Assembly: GCA_020064725.1 (NCBI GenBank)
Contig: JAGTWJ010000006.1
Span: forward strand, 434,001 to 498,000
Source of the DNA: Drechslerella dactyloides
Taxonomy: Eukaryota > Ascomycota > Orbiliomycetes > Orbiliales > Orbiliaceae
Length of the DNA: 64,000 bases
Reading direction: 5' to 3'
The first letter of the stretch is position 1. Every line of letters starts with the position of its first letter. This document shows positions 12,201 through 24,613 of the stretch, piece after piece. The translations under genes were made by a program, and so were the position numbers. A model generated the notes under the pieces. That model saw only the letters and a program-made list of their open reading frames with translations. It did no database searches and was not told the origin of the DNA.

Positions 12201-13869
12201 GCCTGGCTTCCGCTAGCAATCTCAGATCACCATGCTTGCGAAGCCTCTCCTTATCCAACAGAAGGAACTGGCCCTTGGGGATGTTCGGCAGCCAGCTTCC
12301 CAAAGACCCCACGAGAACGAGATGAGGCTGCAAGTTGGACCGCGATGAATCCCGGTGCCGCAGGTACTGCACAATTTCGTCGAATTCCCACCTCTGAAAC
12401 TCATCCAGCTCGTCCACCCCGTCGACGATGATGAACACCTTCATCTCCGCCTTCAACTTCTTCAAGCCCGGATCGAACAGATAGAACCAGCAGTCATCCT
12501 CGATCGGTGTCTTGAGCGAAATCAGCTCCCGGAGATACCCTTGGTACTCGTCGCTCTGCTGCGCAACCTGCACCGAGCAGAACTTGAGCATGCTCTCCAT
12601 CGTGCGCAGCTCCCTCACGCTGCTGTCGAACGCAAAATACGCGACGGCGACGGGAGCATGCTCCGCCTCGAACTTGGCTCGCAGGCCGGAGTATATTTGG
12701 TACGCGAGGAAGCTTTTTCCCATCCCGCTGTCGCCGCTGACGCAGAGGACGTTCTGCTGGCCCCGCCGCAGATCGTCGTACGCGGGCTCGTTCGATATCC
12801 AGTCGAAGATGCCGGCGACGCGCGTCTGCTCCAGCTCCATCAGCCGGCGGACGACGTGCTTCTCGGCGCCGGTGGACAGACTCTTCGTTACGATTTCCAG
12901 CGACCGGAACTTCTGCGACTTGGTGTCGACTGTCGATGCGCCTTTGCTGCCGAGCAGCAGCTCGAGCATGACGGTGGTGTTCTGGTCCACGCGTTTCACG
13001 CGGTCGTCCTCCCGGTCTCGACTCAGCAGATTCTGCGCTAGCTCCCCGCGGAGGCCGGAAAAGTCGGCGTGCAACCCCTCGAAGGAGCTTTGCGTCATGG
13101 CGTGAAGGCTTGTGATCTTCATGTTCATGTCGACGGTGTTCGCGAGCGTCTGGAAGATGGTCGCAGAGTCGAGTCTGTGGATGCTCGTGAGGACGTTGTC
13201 GCACGCGGCCTTTACCATGGGATCGCCGCCGCGGACGAGCGCCTTGAAGAACGCGCCGACTTTACCCAGTCCCTCGCGCGCGCGCCGGCCGACATCCCCG
13301 CAGAAGGCGAGCATGTTGCGGAAGACATCGATCACCATGGCCTGGTAGGCTGGCTCGGGGGGTACCTTGTCCCTGAGCAGGTTTACCCGTCTGCTGAAGG
13401 AGGTCATGACTTCGAACAGCTGCTCGATCGCATCGAGTTCCTTGGTGACCTCGGCGATGGCGCCAGCGGCATGCGTGGTGACGAGGACGATGACGGCGGC
13501 GGGTGGGAAGGCGAGGCTGCCGCCTGTGCCGGCGATCGAGACGAGGTCTTTGGCGGTATTGGTGTATTGGGCGAGGAAATGCCCGATGGCGTTCCATGTG
13601 CCATTTTTGCGCGCCTTGTTGAACGTGCCGGTGTGCGACATGAGGAAGGCGGCGAGGCTCTTGTCCGTGTCGGCTGCCGCGGTTGTCAACGGGTCGTTGG
13701 AGACTTTAGATGGCTCATCGGAAGGCTTGGACGGCCGCTCGATGTTCCAGAAGGTTACGATCCGGTTTAGGACTGTCTTGCTCGTCTCGTCTTTGACGCT
13801 CTCCTTCGTTGTAGCTTCGTACTCCGCCAGCGCCCGCTCCCACATGACATTGATGTCGCCGGGATCCAT
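9212..13869 (-). CDS. NLR-like STAND NTPase: Goodbye-like N-domain, NACHT, helical region, C-terminal ZZ zinc finger
   Basis: Three exons (13869-12114, 12062-11756, 11696-9212) give 4548 nt, or 1515 residues. Residues about 5-260 resemble the fungal 'Goodbye' STAND N-terminal domain (MWERALAEYEATT, then a segment with FPPAAVI and ELDAIEQLFEVM). A NACHT-type NTPase follows: P-loop GDSGMGKS near residue 378 and Walker B FIIVDGVDEL near residue 478. The middle is long, helical and possibly TPR-like (tetratricopeptide). Near the C-terminus, CDVC, then CVTCSDIDLCAACY and GGHEY form a ZZ-type zinc finger. Fungal NLRs of this kind are linked to self/non-self recognition and programmed cell death; that role is inferred. 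Intron 1 has its GCTAAC branch only about 10 nt before the acceptor. No death effector domain (HeLo, lipase) is apparent in the same polypeptide. Confidence 0.9.
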
Positions 13870-14721
13870 TGTTCAAATCTTCGGACCCGCGATTCCATAT
13901 AACGAACAGTCCGTATTATATGAATACTAGGTATTCCAGTGCCCGCGGCAAACGCAAGATGCCGCCTGGCAAGTCATCGATGTGCCTTCATGATCGATAT
14001 TTATAATAACGCGGGGTAGTAGTATGAATCGCAGGATCCATTTGAGATGTAACTGAAAATTTCCGTGCTATCTGATCAATCTTGGCGCCGAGTCGCCTGA
14101 AGCGCGGGAAACAGGTCACGATAGTCGAGGAGAGTAATCTTTAATTACTGAATTGTCAGCAGGTAGCGACACCGTGCATGCGGCTGATAAAGCTCAGGAT
14201 CCTCATACGGTGGATAATTAGTAAGCTTGTTGGAGAGATGCACGGCAATATGCAAGTATCACATCACAAGCTCAGATATGCAGCCAGTTTTGAAATGTTG
14301 GACAGTCTCGAGGTTTACTGGGGATATATTTGGTTGACCCCGCTTTGCAGGGTTGTCGTCGCTTACGACTAAGAAATGCGGATGCAAACGAGACCGGGAT
14401 TGGGCACAGAGTAAGATTCCCCTCTTTGTAGTGATGTCTACGCTTGCATCGGGCATATCTGTAAGGATCCGCGATAAGGCCCCTCAGCTACGGAGATATG
14501 TGCAAGTCATCCGTGGAGGTGCCTGACAAGGCTGTCTTACGAACGCACGCGACCAAAGTTTGTGTCGTCGCTGTGTTGCAGAATCGCATTTGTCCATTGT
14601 TACACGAGTTCTTAACGCCGCCCGGAACGTTCCCCGGGTTCATCCCGGGAAGCTTGCGCCGGGACGGTACATTTGGTAAAACAACGTTCGTGAAAGTCAA
14701 ACTATTCTCGTCAACAATCTC
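13870..14721. other. Intergenic: NLR promoter and hydrolase 3' region
   Basis: No gene supported. AT-rich to about 14600, then a short GC-rich block that is copy B of the inverted repeat. Confidence 0.5.
14616..14667 (+). repeat. GC-rich dispersed repeat, copy B
   Basis: Plus-strand sequence CGCCGCCCGGAACGTTCC followed by CCGGG, CCGGGA and CCGGGACGG blocks; aligns to the reverse complement of 8862-8911. It stands out sharply from its AT-rich surroundings. Confidence 0.5.
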
Positions 14722-16236
14722 TCACTTTTCAATCTCGAAAATGACATCCTTGTCCACCCGGTCGACCAGCCCCTTCAGCTCCTCGCTATCGACGGCGTCC
14801 AGCGCGCCCTCGATCAGCATATCCACGCTCTCCCGCCCGGGACTCGCAACCATCGGCCAGTGCCCCGCCCGCGGAAAACACACCAGATAGCTCGCGCTCT
14901 TCCCCTTACCCCGGAGCAAGTACTCCTCCAAGCCCTCGTAGCAGAACCGCCGATGGAACGCCCCGTCGCGCCCGCCGTACACAATCGTCACGGGACACCC
15001 GAAGCTGCCTTCCTTGCGCGGCACGAGCTCCGTGAAGCCGCTGGTCGTCTCCGCTGCCGCGCACAGCAGCTGGATGTGCTCCGGCTTGTCCCAGCGCCCG
15101 AAGGCCAGGTTGTCGCGGTAGTATGCGATCATGCCATCCGCGCGGCGGTTGACGTCTTGTCGCGCGAGGATGGAAGCCGGGTAGCCGTCGGCGGAGGCCT
15201 TGGACGGGCCGAGCGAGCTGGCGAGGTAGCTTTCCTCGTTCGGGAAGCGGGCCATGCGGCGGGCGACGCGGAGGAACCAGAAGTCGCCCATTTTGAACAC
15301 CTGGCGGGCGAGCGGGAGGGGCAGCAGGAAGGTCGAGACGTAGTAGGAGGAGCGCACCTGCGTGAGTAATGGCCTGAGCGTGCGGAAGGCGGAGCGGAGG
15401 AGGGCGGTGTTGGTCGGGTCGCCGACGTATGTGCGTAGGATGCGTCCCGCGCTGGATGTTGCCCGCGTGGCGTTTTCGATGACGAGAGAAGGCTGCGGAG
15501 GGTTAGATGGGGTGTTAGAGAGGATGTGGGTTTGGGAGGTGGACGTACGTGCACGGCGTTCAGGATGATGCAGCGTTCGAAGAGGAAGCCGACTTCAGCT
15601 GCGAGCCTGAAGCCGACGACGCTGCCCCAGTCGTGCGTGACGAGGATGCAGCGGTCGCTGGCCTTCGAGTCCTTCTGTGCGATGATGAAGCTGGCGAGGG
15701 AGGACAGCACTGCCGTTGAAGTGGCCTTCGGATGGACGTCCGAGCCGCCGTAGCCGGGCATGTCGACGGCGACGAGGTGCGCCTTCTGCTGGATGGACGG
15801 CGACGAGAGCTGGTGGTGCCATATGAACCATGACTGCAATTATATTAGCTGGCGAAGTGGGGTATCAGTGTGGTGGGGCATACGTCTGGGAAGCCGTGGA
15901 TGAAGACGACGAGCGGCGAGTCGGGCGAGGTATCGCCACCCTCGACGTAATGCAGGTTGACGCCATCGGCGGCCTGGTAGAAACGATGCTGGAAGCCGGG
16001 CAGCGGCTGCGCCGACAGATCCCACAGTTCATTCCGGGCTGCACAGAAGCGTTAGCTATCGTGAGATGATCAGCGGAGTATGGACAAGACGAACCCTGCA
16101 GTCGGGCGTCTTTCTTCTTCTTGGGAACGGGCTTGATGAAGGCCCCCTCGGTGGCGGCGCCCAGCACGAAGAGACCAAGAACGCCGACGCCGGCGAGGGC
16201 GACGAAGACCTGGCTTGCAAACGACGCGATCCCCAT
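14722..16236 (-). CDS. Alpha/beta hydrolase, epoxide hydrolase-like, N-terminally membrane-anchored
   Basis: Exons 16236-16095, 16038-15884, 15833-15549 and 15492-14722 give 1353 nt, or 450 residues. The N-terminus has one hydrophobic helix (residues about 5-32) followed by a KKKK patch, suggesting a signal anchor. The fold's landmarks are present: HGFPD (oxyanion loop), HDWGS with Asp as the likely nucleophile in the epoxide-hydrolase/dehalogenase manner, GGRDGAF supplying the acid and GHWP supplying the catalytic histidine. The cap region is longer than in soluble epoxide hydrolases. Substrate unknown. It lies directly upstream of the NLR gene on the same strand, but its Asp nucleophile separates it from the Ser-type lipase-like partners known for some fungal NLRs. 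Confidence 0.88.
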
Positions 16237-16639
16237 CTTGAGGTGTCAGATACTAGTATGTCAAGATCAATGTTCAGCGTGTGGTGGTGGGGGACGATGT
16301 CCGGCGGTTGGCTTCACATGATGTCGTTGGAGTGGCGGCGATGGTGGAGCACTACGTACTGCGGGCCGCCGGTTCTGGCCACAGCAGCGCGATTGACGTC
16401 TTCCGGCCTCGTTCGGGCACTCGATCGATGCATCGCCGGCTGGGCGTCCCTGTCGACGGCGGCGATTCGATTGGCTGGCGAGATGCGGCGGGGCGGGCGG
16501 ATGCGGCTGGTGCGGGGCTGTCTTCGGGACATGTGCCCGCGGTCAGGCGCTCAACCTCATCCCATCCCATCGCCCGTATAAAGCACCCGGCCACCGGCCA
16601 TGACGACCGCCCACCGCCCTTGAGCCCACATCGCCGGCC
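16237..16639. promoter_or_regulatory. Divergent promoter region, hydrolase / TBC gene
   Basis: About 400 bp between divergent start codons, GC-rich in its right half. No gene inside. TATA-like and CCGCC-type stretches exist, but no site can be named with confidence. Confidence 0.45.
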
Positions 16640-19065
16640 ATGAAGGACCTCCGCCAGGCCAGGTACGCATCTTCCGTGATAGTTGGAGAGCCACGCTGAC
16701 GTCGACCCCGCAGAGAGCAGTGGACGGCGTACCTCAGGTCCATCTCGTCCTTCGAGGCCCTGCAGGCCGCCTCCCTCGCCGACATCAACATTGCCCGCGG
16801 CCTCGGCCACGACGCCCTCCGCTCGCTGCTCTGGAAGGTTCGCGCCCTCAATATACACTACCGCAACATGTCTAACAGTTTGTAGAGCCTGCTGTTGTGC
16901 CACAAGCTCGACCTGACGACGGTCCTCGCCGCCGTGCGCAAGGAGCGCGCCGCGTACGATGACCACCGCGTCCAGCTCCTCCGCCCGCTGACCAGCGAGC
17001 AGGACCGCGAGCGCTTTGCCGGATCCGACCCGCTGGCAGACGACGAGTCGGTACCGTCCATCCCCCCTCCGTCGCCGTGACCGCCCCATCTAACGAACGG
17101 TGACTAGAGCCCGTGGACGTCTCTCCGCGCGGACGAGCAGCTGCGCGACGAGATTCAAAAGGATATCGACAGAACGTACCCGGACAATGCCTTCTTCCGC
17201 TCCGCGGACGTGCAGAGCACGCTGTCGAACGTGCTCTTCGTGTGGAGCCGGCTGCATCCGGACGTATCGTACCGTCAGGGCATGCACGAGCTCGCCGCGC
17301 CAATCTACTGGGTCATGCACGCGGACGCGCTCGAGGCGTCGCCGGACGTGTCGCTGGATGAACAAGGGGAGGTGATGACGGAGCTTCTGGACGGGAAGTA
17401 CGTTGAGCACGACACGTTTGCCATCTTCCAGAAAATCATGCTGTTCGCCAAGTCGTGGTACGAGACCGGGCACGGCGACGACAAGACCGCCGGGGCGGTC
17501 TCCGCGGGGAGCCCCATCGTGCGGAAAAGCGAGTACATTCACGAGGGGTTGCTCGGGGTGGTGGACCCGGAGCTCGCCATCCACCTCGACCGGCTGGGCG
17601 TGCTGCCGCAGATATTCCTCATGTAAGTATCGCCCGTTATATCTTGATGGAGGGCGGTGCTAACGGGGTAGTCGCTGGATCCGGCTGATGTTTGGCCGCG
17701 AGTTCTCCTTCGACGAGACGCTGGGACTGTGGGACGGCATCTTCGTCGAGGACCCGACGCTGCAAATCGTCGACTACGTCTGCGTCGCCATGCTGCTGCG
17801 CATCCGGTGGAAGCGTGCGTCCCCTTACCCCTCCTTCCTGTCTTCACCGCTAATATATCATATATACAGTGCTAGAATCAGACTATCCCACCGCGCTGAC
17901 GATTCTCCTCCGCGAGGCCCCGACGGCCAGACCGCCGCTCACGCTCCTCAAAGACGCAATCCACCTCCGCGACGACCTGTCGCCCGCCACCGCATCCCGG
18001 CTGATAACCCAGCACACCGGCCGTCCACCAACGCCCTACGACGGCGTGTACGTCCGCGCACCGACACCGCTCCCGCAAACACCAGCCTCGCGGTCGCCGT
18101 CGCTGTCCCCGTCGTTATCACCACGCTCGCCGGGATTGACCGCCGTCACGAGTCTCCACCTCAACAATATAGAATCGCTAATGCACGATGTGGCATCGCG
18201 CATGCGCGACCGCAGCGAGCGGTGGGGCGTGAACAAGGCGCTGCGCGAGGCGATGGGCGAAGTCAAGCGCGTGTCAGCGGGCGTCGGCGAGCAGCAGCGC
18301 GACTTACTAAAACGGTGGACGGACAGCATGGAACGACAGACCGTCCTCGGCGCCATCCTCGAGGAAAGCATCAAGGCGTTTGAACGTGATGCTACGGCTG
18401 ACCGCGACGCGGTCGAGAGGGTAAAGTACGTGCGGAACTGCCTGCTGGATTCGAAGACCCCGCTGGACAGACGCTGGTTAACAGAGGTACCCGACGTCCC
18501 CGCCGCGACCGAACCGCCGCCTCCATCGCCGCCGGTGAAGGTGTCTGTCGTCCCGCCGCTCGTCTCACCGGTAGGAGGCGTGAGTAAACCCCCGCCGTTC
18601 CCAACGTATTTCAGCGCGGGAGGGCATGGAGAAGCGATAGTGCCACCGGACGCAGACGTCGCCGCAGCGATACTCGTCACCGCACCCTCACCAACTAGCC
18701 CCGTCAGATCGAAACCTCCACTTCCGCCTCCACCTACAATATCAAAGACACCCCCAGCCGTTACAGGTACACCGAAAGTAGCATCACCGCCCCCGATAGA
18801 CCCGCTGTCAACATCGCCGTTGCCGTCGCCGGGACTGGGGGTGGGAGAGGAAGTAAAGCCCCGCCGCTCGCTGGCACAGTCGGATTTCGCATGGATGCTC
18901 GGCGACGACACGCTAGACCGCAACCGCGGCTCCTTCATCGGGAGTCCCGGTGCCGTTACTACCACTACCACCCCAAAGACCGCTAGAGAAGGGAAGAAGC
19001 GCGGTAGTCGCGGCGATTTATTCGGCGGAGAGGATAGCAGCTCCGGCGGACTATTCGGGCCGTAG
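16640..19065 (+). CDS. TBC-domain Rab GTPase-activating protein (TBC1D5-like)
   Basis: Six exons (16640-16662, 16714-16837, 16886-17050, 17108-17622, 17672-17814, 17870-19065) give 2166 nt, or 721 residues. The TBC domain spans residues about 30-350. The arginine finger lies in IQKDIDRTYPD (IxxDxxRT) and the glutamine finger in YRQGMHEL (YxQG), so GAP catalysis should be intact. The wording of the core (NVLFVWSRLHPDVSYRQGMHEL and the following PIYWV) matches the TBC1D5 group, whose animal member regulates Rab7 and retromer. After the domain comes a coiled-coil-prone stretch (residues about 425-500) and a Pro/Ser/Thr-rich, probably disordered tail. Exon 1 codes only seven complete residues. 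Confidence 0.92.
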
Positions 19066-20117
19066 CGTACCACCCACATATATACAATTTGCCCACCTCG
19101 AGTCTCATTATATTCCAAATATCCACAACCAGACGACCGCTACCGCAAACAAAACGGGAAGTGAAGCAAAATGAAGCAAAGTGAAACGAGTCGACTGCGA
19201 CGACGACCGATGTAGTCGACTAAATAAGGAAGGTAACGTGAGCAAGGTAACGTGAGTCCGCGGCGCAGCGGGAGGGACGGACGACGGACGGACAGACGGA
19301 GACGGTACACCGGCATACCATACATACACTGCATACATACACCCAACATCACGGGACCGGAGGATCTCTTAAATTTATCTACACCTAGGTGCTTAAATTA
19401 CGTAACACGCTGTACGATGTATACCTACTTACATATAACTTACATTCATTCATTCATTCCATTCGACCCTCACTGTCCGTTTCTGTGTACGCGTCACGTT
19501 AATAGCTAACTCTGCAGCCGGCGAGTGCACGTACGACAGCTACAATATAAGCTTATACATCGCATCAATGTTCGTCACAACCTGTATTGCATCCATCTAC
19601 ACGCAAAGCACAACGCCGCAGCGCAGCCGTCCACCTCTACCCCATCGATCACCCCCTCGGAAATATAAAAAAGCGGAATGTGACGACGTACAAGCATAAA
19701 CCATGCATGCACATCCAGATAAAAAAAAGAAACCTAAGCTACTAAAACATGTATCCCGAATGATAATGATAATGAAAATGAAAATGAACGAACAGCCAAG
19801 CCAAGCCGCAAAAACCGCAAAACCAAACGCAGTACACAAAAAAAAAAACAATGAATAATGAAAGAACACACAAGGAGAATAATCCCAGTACTAGTATACG
19901 ATGAATGATAATAGTAATGATAATGATGATAACGCCGTAAATAACCGCCAACAGCAATACAGGTGCAGCACGCCCATCCATCCATCCATCCGCAACATTC
20001 ATGACACATCGAAACAACACGGGTGGGTATAGCATCGGTACAAAGCAGAGGCCAGGGTAAGTTGGTAGAGCGACGCAAAGTCGCAGTCGCAGGGGCGACG
20101 CCGTCGCGCGGACTGTC
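19066..20117. repeat. Convergent intergenic region with simple-sequence repeats
   Basis: Lies between the 3' ends of the TBC gene (+) and the ankyrin gene (-). No gene supported. It contains a CATT run near 19442-19460, AATGAT/AATGAA runs near 19758-19790, poly-A tracts near 19720 and 19838, further AATGAT repeats near 19900-19932 and a CCAT run near 19976-19990. Open frames here on the minus strand are low-complexity by-products of these runs. Confidence 0.6.
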
Positions 20118-23100
20118 CTAGTCGTCCACGGCGAGAATGGCGGTCGGAAGCTTCCCGCCCCGCGTGTGCTTGTCGAGAATGAACCGGTAGCGGTCGTCGG
20201 AGTGCAGGATCGCATACAAGTCGGAGACCTAAAACCGTCAGCAGGGTACAAGATAATATTTGGTATGGGAAACTGACCTTCAGCAGAAAGACGGTGTCCA
20301 GGGCGAGGAATTTAGAGCGTTCGATCTCCTGCCGCTCCCACTCCGCCTCCACGTCAAAGTCGAGCGGTCGCGGCAGGCCGAACGACGCAAAGACAGGGTG
20401 CATGTTGTTCTTGAGGGACTCCTTCACGGCGGCTGTCACAGGCCGTCTCTCAATCCCGCAATCTACAAAAAGTTAGCTTCGTCAAGATGAATGATGATAA
20501 ACGGAAAGGGGACGTACACTTCTGCAGGGCGAGGTCGTGGGGGAAGCCAAGGATCAGGCAGGCCTGCGCGTTCGAGACCCAGCTCTCGCTGCTCTCCAGA
20601 ACGTACAGCGGCATGAGGCCGCGAAAGTCGTCCCAAATGGACCGCGCAAACGCCTCCTTGTCCTCCGCCAGCGTCGCGCAGCGGTAGACGTACGGCAGGC
20701 GCTCGATGCGGCGCAGCTCGTCGAATCGGGCGTAGTTCTCCGCGTGCAGCGTTAGGGACTGCCGGTGGGCAGCGTCGCGCTGCGAGAGCGAGGTCTCGGT
20801 GAGCGTTTTTTCCACAGCCCGCAGAGCCTCCAGCCGCTTGCGTCGCTCCTCCTCCTCGAGTTTCGCGCGGATGGCAGCCTCGATTCGCTCCTTCTCGAGC
20901 CGTTCCTGCTCGAGCCGCTGCTTCTCCAAGCGTTCTTGCTCGAGGCGTTCCTGCTCGCGGCGTTGCTGCTCGAGTCGTTCTTGCTCACGGCGTTGCTGTT
21001 CGAGGCGTTCTTGCTCGCGGCGTTTCTCCTCCAAAGCTTTGGCGGCGGCGGCGGCCTCCTGCTTCTTGCGCTCCTGCTCTTTACGCTCCTGCTCCTTGCG
21101 TTCTTGTTCCCGCTGCTCCTTCTCCTTCTCGAGCCGCTGGCGTTCGAGCTCGCGCTCGCGCTCCTCCGTGAGCATGGCGTCGTCGTTGGGTTCCGTCTTC
21201 TTCACCTCGTCGCGCGTGCTGGGCGTTCCGCGGTTGCCTCTGCCGTTGGCGAGTTCGCTGTGTCGGGATCCGTCTGTGGGGGCGGGACTGGCGCCGTTGG
21301 ACTTGCGTTTCCTGGCCTTGGACGGCTCGTCGGTCGTGCTGTCGGCGTCGGTGGCGTACTTTTTGCGCTTGACAAGCGGCACGTCCATGTCGATGTCCAT
21401 CGCATCTTTGTCTTTCTCCTTCTCCTTTTCTTTGTCTTTGTTTTGGGCGGATCTGTCCTTCTCCGAGCGAGGCTTTTTGTCAATATCCGAGGCTACCGTG
21501 TCACGTTCTTTTGCGCGCTTGACCGGCGTGTCTTCTTTTGCGGCGGTTTCTCGCAGGGCTTCCTCGCGACGCTTCTTCTTCTCTCGCTTGCGCTGCTCGA
21601 GGGCAGCGGCCGCCGCCTCCTCAGAATCTTTGGTGACGTCGTTGGAGGGCGTCTTGTCCGTCTTTTCGGACCGGGCTTTCGACTTGGTGGCCTCGATGCG
21701 GCGGCTCTCGCGCTCCGCCAGGCGTTCCTCCTTCGATTTCGCGGGGCGTTCCGCCTCGGCATCTTTCGACTTGCCTTTCTGGTCGGCTTCGTCCTCGAGT
21801 CGCTTGCGTCGGCGGGTCAGCACGTCGGCGTCGGGGGTGTGGTCGTTGGCGGTGGGGCGAGCGGAGCTGGAGCTGCCTTCGCGGTGGCGTTTATCGAGCG
21901 ATCGATCCCGCCTGATATTCCGCTCGGAATCGACAATCTTCTTCTTGCTTTTTGGCGCATCCGCCATTTCCACGTCCTCGTCTTCCGGCAGTGGCTTCTT
22001 CTTCTCCTTCTTGTCCTTTCGGGTTTGTTCGGCGGGATCCGCGTCGTCGGACCGTTTCCTCAGCGAAGACTGCGGTTTCTCGTCTTTGGGCCGTTCCTTC
22101 TCCGTTTTTACGGCCAGGTCTTTGCCCAGCACAAGCCGCCGCTTCTTGGTCGTGGTCTTGCTGCCGTCGACGGTGGCGTTGCTATCGCTGATCGCAGAGT
22201 AGTCCGACTCGACCGCCCGGTCCCTGCGTTTCTGCTTGTCGAGATCCTTGAGCTTCGACCTGGCAATCGCAGGTGAGATATCGCGTTCACGCTCGGACGG
22301 CGCCGTGTCGTCGACCGCGGAGGAGGCCGCCGGGGAGGCGGACCGCCGGCGCAGGCGTTTCGGTTTTTTTATTTCTTCCGCCTTTACTTCCCTCCTCTCG
22401 GTCTTCCGCTCCTTCTCCTTTTCACGGTCTTTTCTGGTCGTCACGGGCGAGGAATCGGGCCGCTCCCGGGACGATTTTTTCGACTTTTGCGGGCCGGCGT
22501 CGTCCCAGACCTTTTGCAGCATTCTGACCTCCTCTTCCCAGTTTTCGCCGGCTCGCTGGCGGGCGATTTCGGCGTAGGACCGGCCCCTGCTGTCGAGACG
22601 TCTGGGCTCCTTCATGGTGTCGCTTTTGAGAAGCAGCTTGAGAACTTCGATATTGTTACGACCGATGGTTGCAAGCAGCGGAGTCTCCTCGCCGGCGACA
22701 AGAGGAAACTGGCTTTTGTCTTTCGTGTGCTGGCGGACGACGGCCTTCGGATCCGGGTCGCAGTCGCCGCCAAAGGCTACCAGCAGGTTGAGGACGTCGA
22801 GATGGCCACCTCGGGCGGCGAGCATCATGGATTCCGGGTCGGGGAAAATGCCGCTCTCGAGGAGTTTGCCGGCCATTTCCATATCACCGTCTCTGGAGGC
22901 CTGTTTGAGTTTCGCCTGGCCGCCCTTACCGGCGTCGAGCCACAAGAATTCGTTCCTGGTTGGTTCGCCGCGGCCGGTTCGCCGTCGACTGCTGCTGGTT
23001 GAGATTTGATTTGATTGCGGTGGCGGGGAGAGATGGCTGGGGCTGGCAACCGAGGCGGCGCGGGAAGAGCTGCTTTCCGTGGCAGCAATTTTGCGGGCCT

Positions 23101-24613
23101 CATCATCCGCTCGCTTCTTGTTACGCAACTTGACGAGCGCGGCTCGGAGGGCGTCTTCGATGAGGCCCATTTTGGATTCCTCCTCGGCGTCGTCGCTCTG
23201 CTGGCGGATGGTCGAGGCCAGGTCGACGGAGGACTGGCCGGCCTTGTTGCGGTGTCGGGGGTCGGCACCGTGCTCGAGCAGGGTGTTGACGACTTGGATG
23301 TGCATGTTTTCGACGGCATCCAACAGGGGCGTCGAGAGGTCCTCGGCCGGCTTGTCGACCATCGCACCTTCGTCGATGAGCCAGCCGACGATATCGTTGT
23401 GGCCCGCGAGAGCGGCGGCGTGGAGGGGCAAGTAGCCAGCGTTGTCCGCGTCGTTGAGCAAGTCGGGTTCGGCCTCGAGGCAGGCTTTCGCTTCTTCGAG
23501 ACCGCCCTTGGAGCAGATTTTGTGCAGCTGGTTACGGCCGGTCTTGTCGCGCTTCATCTTGTGGCCGGGACCGATCAGACGGGCGGGAGATGCGGCGGAA
23601 GCCAGGCCGGAAAACGAGGGGCGTCTCCTGCGGCTGTTGCTGCTGCTTCTCATGTTGCCATTGTTGACAAGACCGGGGGAGTTTGATCTCGACGAGGAGG
23701 TCGACTTGACGTCAGCGTCGGAGTGGTCGTTGGTGAGATGGAGGGGAGCGGGCCGACCGCCGGATCGTTTCGCCTTGTGGACGGGTTTGGGAGTACTACC
23801 GGAGGCGGCAGCAGCGGCAGCGGACTTGTTGGCGGCGACGGAATGGGGGACGCTCTTTTTCCGGGCGTGACCCGGGCGAGAGGAGGCGGACGATGCGGTC
23901 GAGGTGTGGGAGTCCCTCGTGGAGTGGTGGGATTTGCCATTGGAGGGCAAGGGAGGGGGGGACATGGGAGGGGAGGATTTTATGCGGATTCCACGCGGGG
24001 AGCGACGGCGATCGTCGGCATCGTCGTCGCTGGAGTCGAGGGCCGCGGGACGATCGATGGAGTCGTCGCGGGCCTTGCGCTTGAGCGAGCGGCGTTTCTG
24101 GGCGTCGTCGGCGTGGAGTTTCTGGATCTTGCGTCGGGGAGGCGAGTGGGTGAGTCTGGAGGGGGAAGCGGTGCGTTTCCGGGGCAGGTCTTTTGGTAAA
24201 GGCCGTTTGGAGGACGGGGCACGGGAGGAAGGGGCGGAGCTGAGGTCGGACGAGTAGGCGTCGTCGACGGAGGGTCTGGAGTTTGAGTTTGAGTCGCGGG
24301 CATCCTTGGAGTCCCTGGAGTCTCTGGAGTCGCCGTTGGGTTTCCGGGAGCGGCGGTCGTCGTCGGGCGAGTCGTCGTATGGGATGCGAGAGCCTCTGCT
24401 GCGGCCTCTGCTGCTGCGCAGGAGGACGATGGTCTCGGCCTCGGAGTCGCTGTCCGGGTGGGTGGTGGTGGTGGTGGTGTTTTCGGGAGGAGCGGAGCCG
24501 GCAGCGGCAGCAGCAGAAGTGCTATTCGAGGCCGGGTTTGTGGAGATGCCGTTGACGGCGGAAGATGACGACGACGAGGATAGGGGGACGGGGAGGGAGA
24601 CGGAGGAAGTCAT
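20118..24613 (-). CDS. Large ankyrin-repeat, charged coiled-coil protein (Hos4-like, Set3 complex candidate)
   Basis: Exons 24613-20518, 20462-20278 and 20228-20118 give 4392 nt, or 1463 residues. The first 350 residues are Ser/Arg-rich and disordered. Ankyrin repeats follow (from RDKTGRNQLHKICSKGG through NAGYLPLHAAALAGH and STPLLDAVENMH, then a second block with a broken repeat near PDPESMMLAARGGHLDVLN). A very long Lys/Glu/Arg-rich region leads to an extended helix of repeated EQERKEQ/LEQQRRE units. The C-terminal 120 residues look folded and conserved. Ankyrins set between disordered arms are the layout of Hos4, a subunit of the Set3 histone deacetylase complex, and of animal ANKRD11/12; I infer a nuclear chromatin role. 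The start at 24613 was preferred over an in-frame ATG at 24715, which adds residues of non-conserved look. Confidence 0.8.

Noticed and set aside
12076..13869. NACHT ORF as a separate 597-residue gene
   Set aside because: A standard intron (GTAAGT, GCTAAC branch, AAG acceptor) joins it in frame to the next exons, and the total length is an exact multiple of three.
19734..20251. Minus-strand frames rich in Phe/Tyr/His
   Set aside because: Produced by AATGAT/AATGAA microsatellites in the 3' region between convergent genes.
20765..22276. 503-codon plus-strand open frame, leucine-rich and membrane-like
   Set aside because: Antisense shadow of the Lys/Glu/Arg-rich region of the ankyrin gene; codons for charged residues read as Leu/Phe on the other strand.
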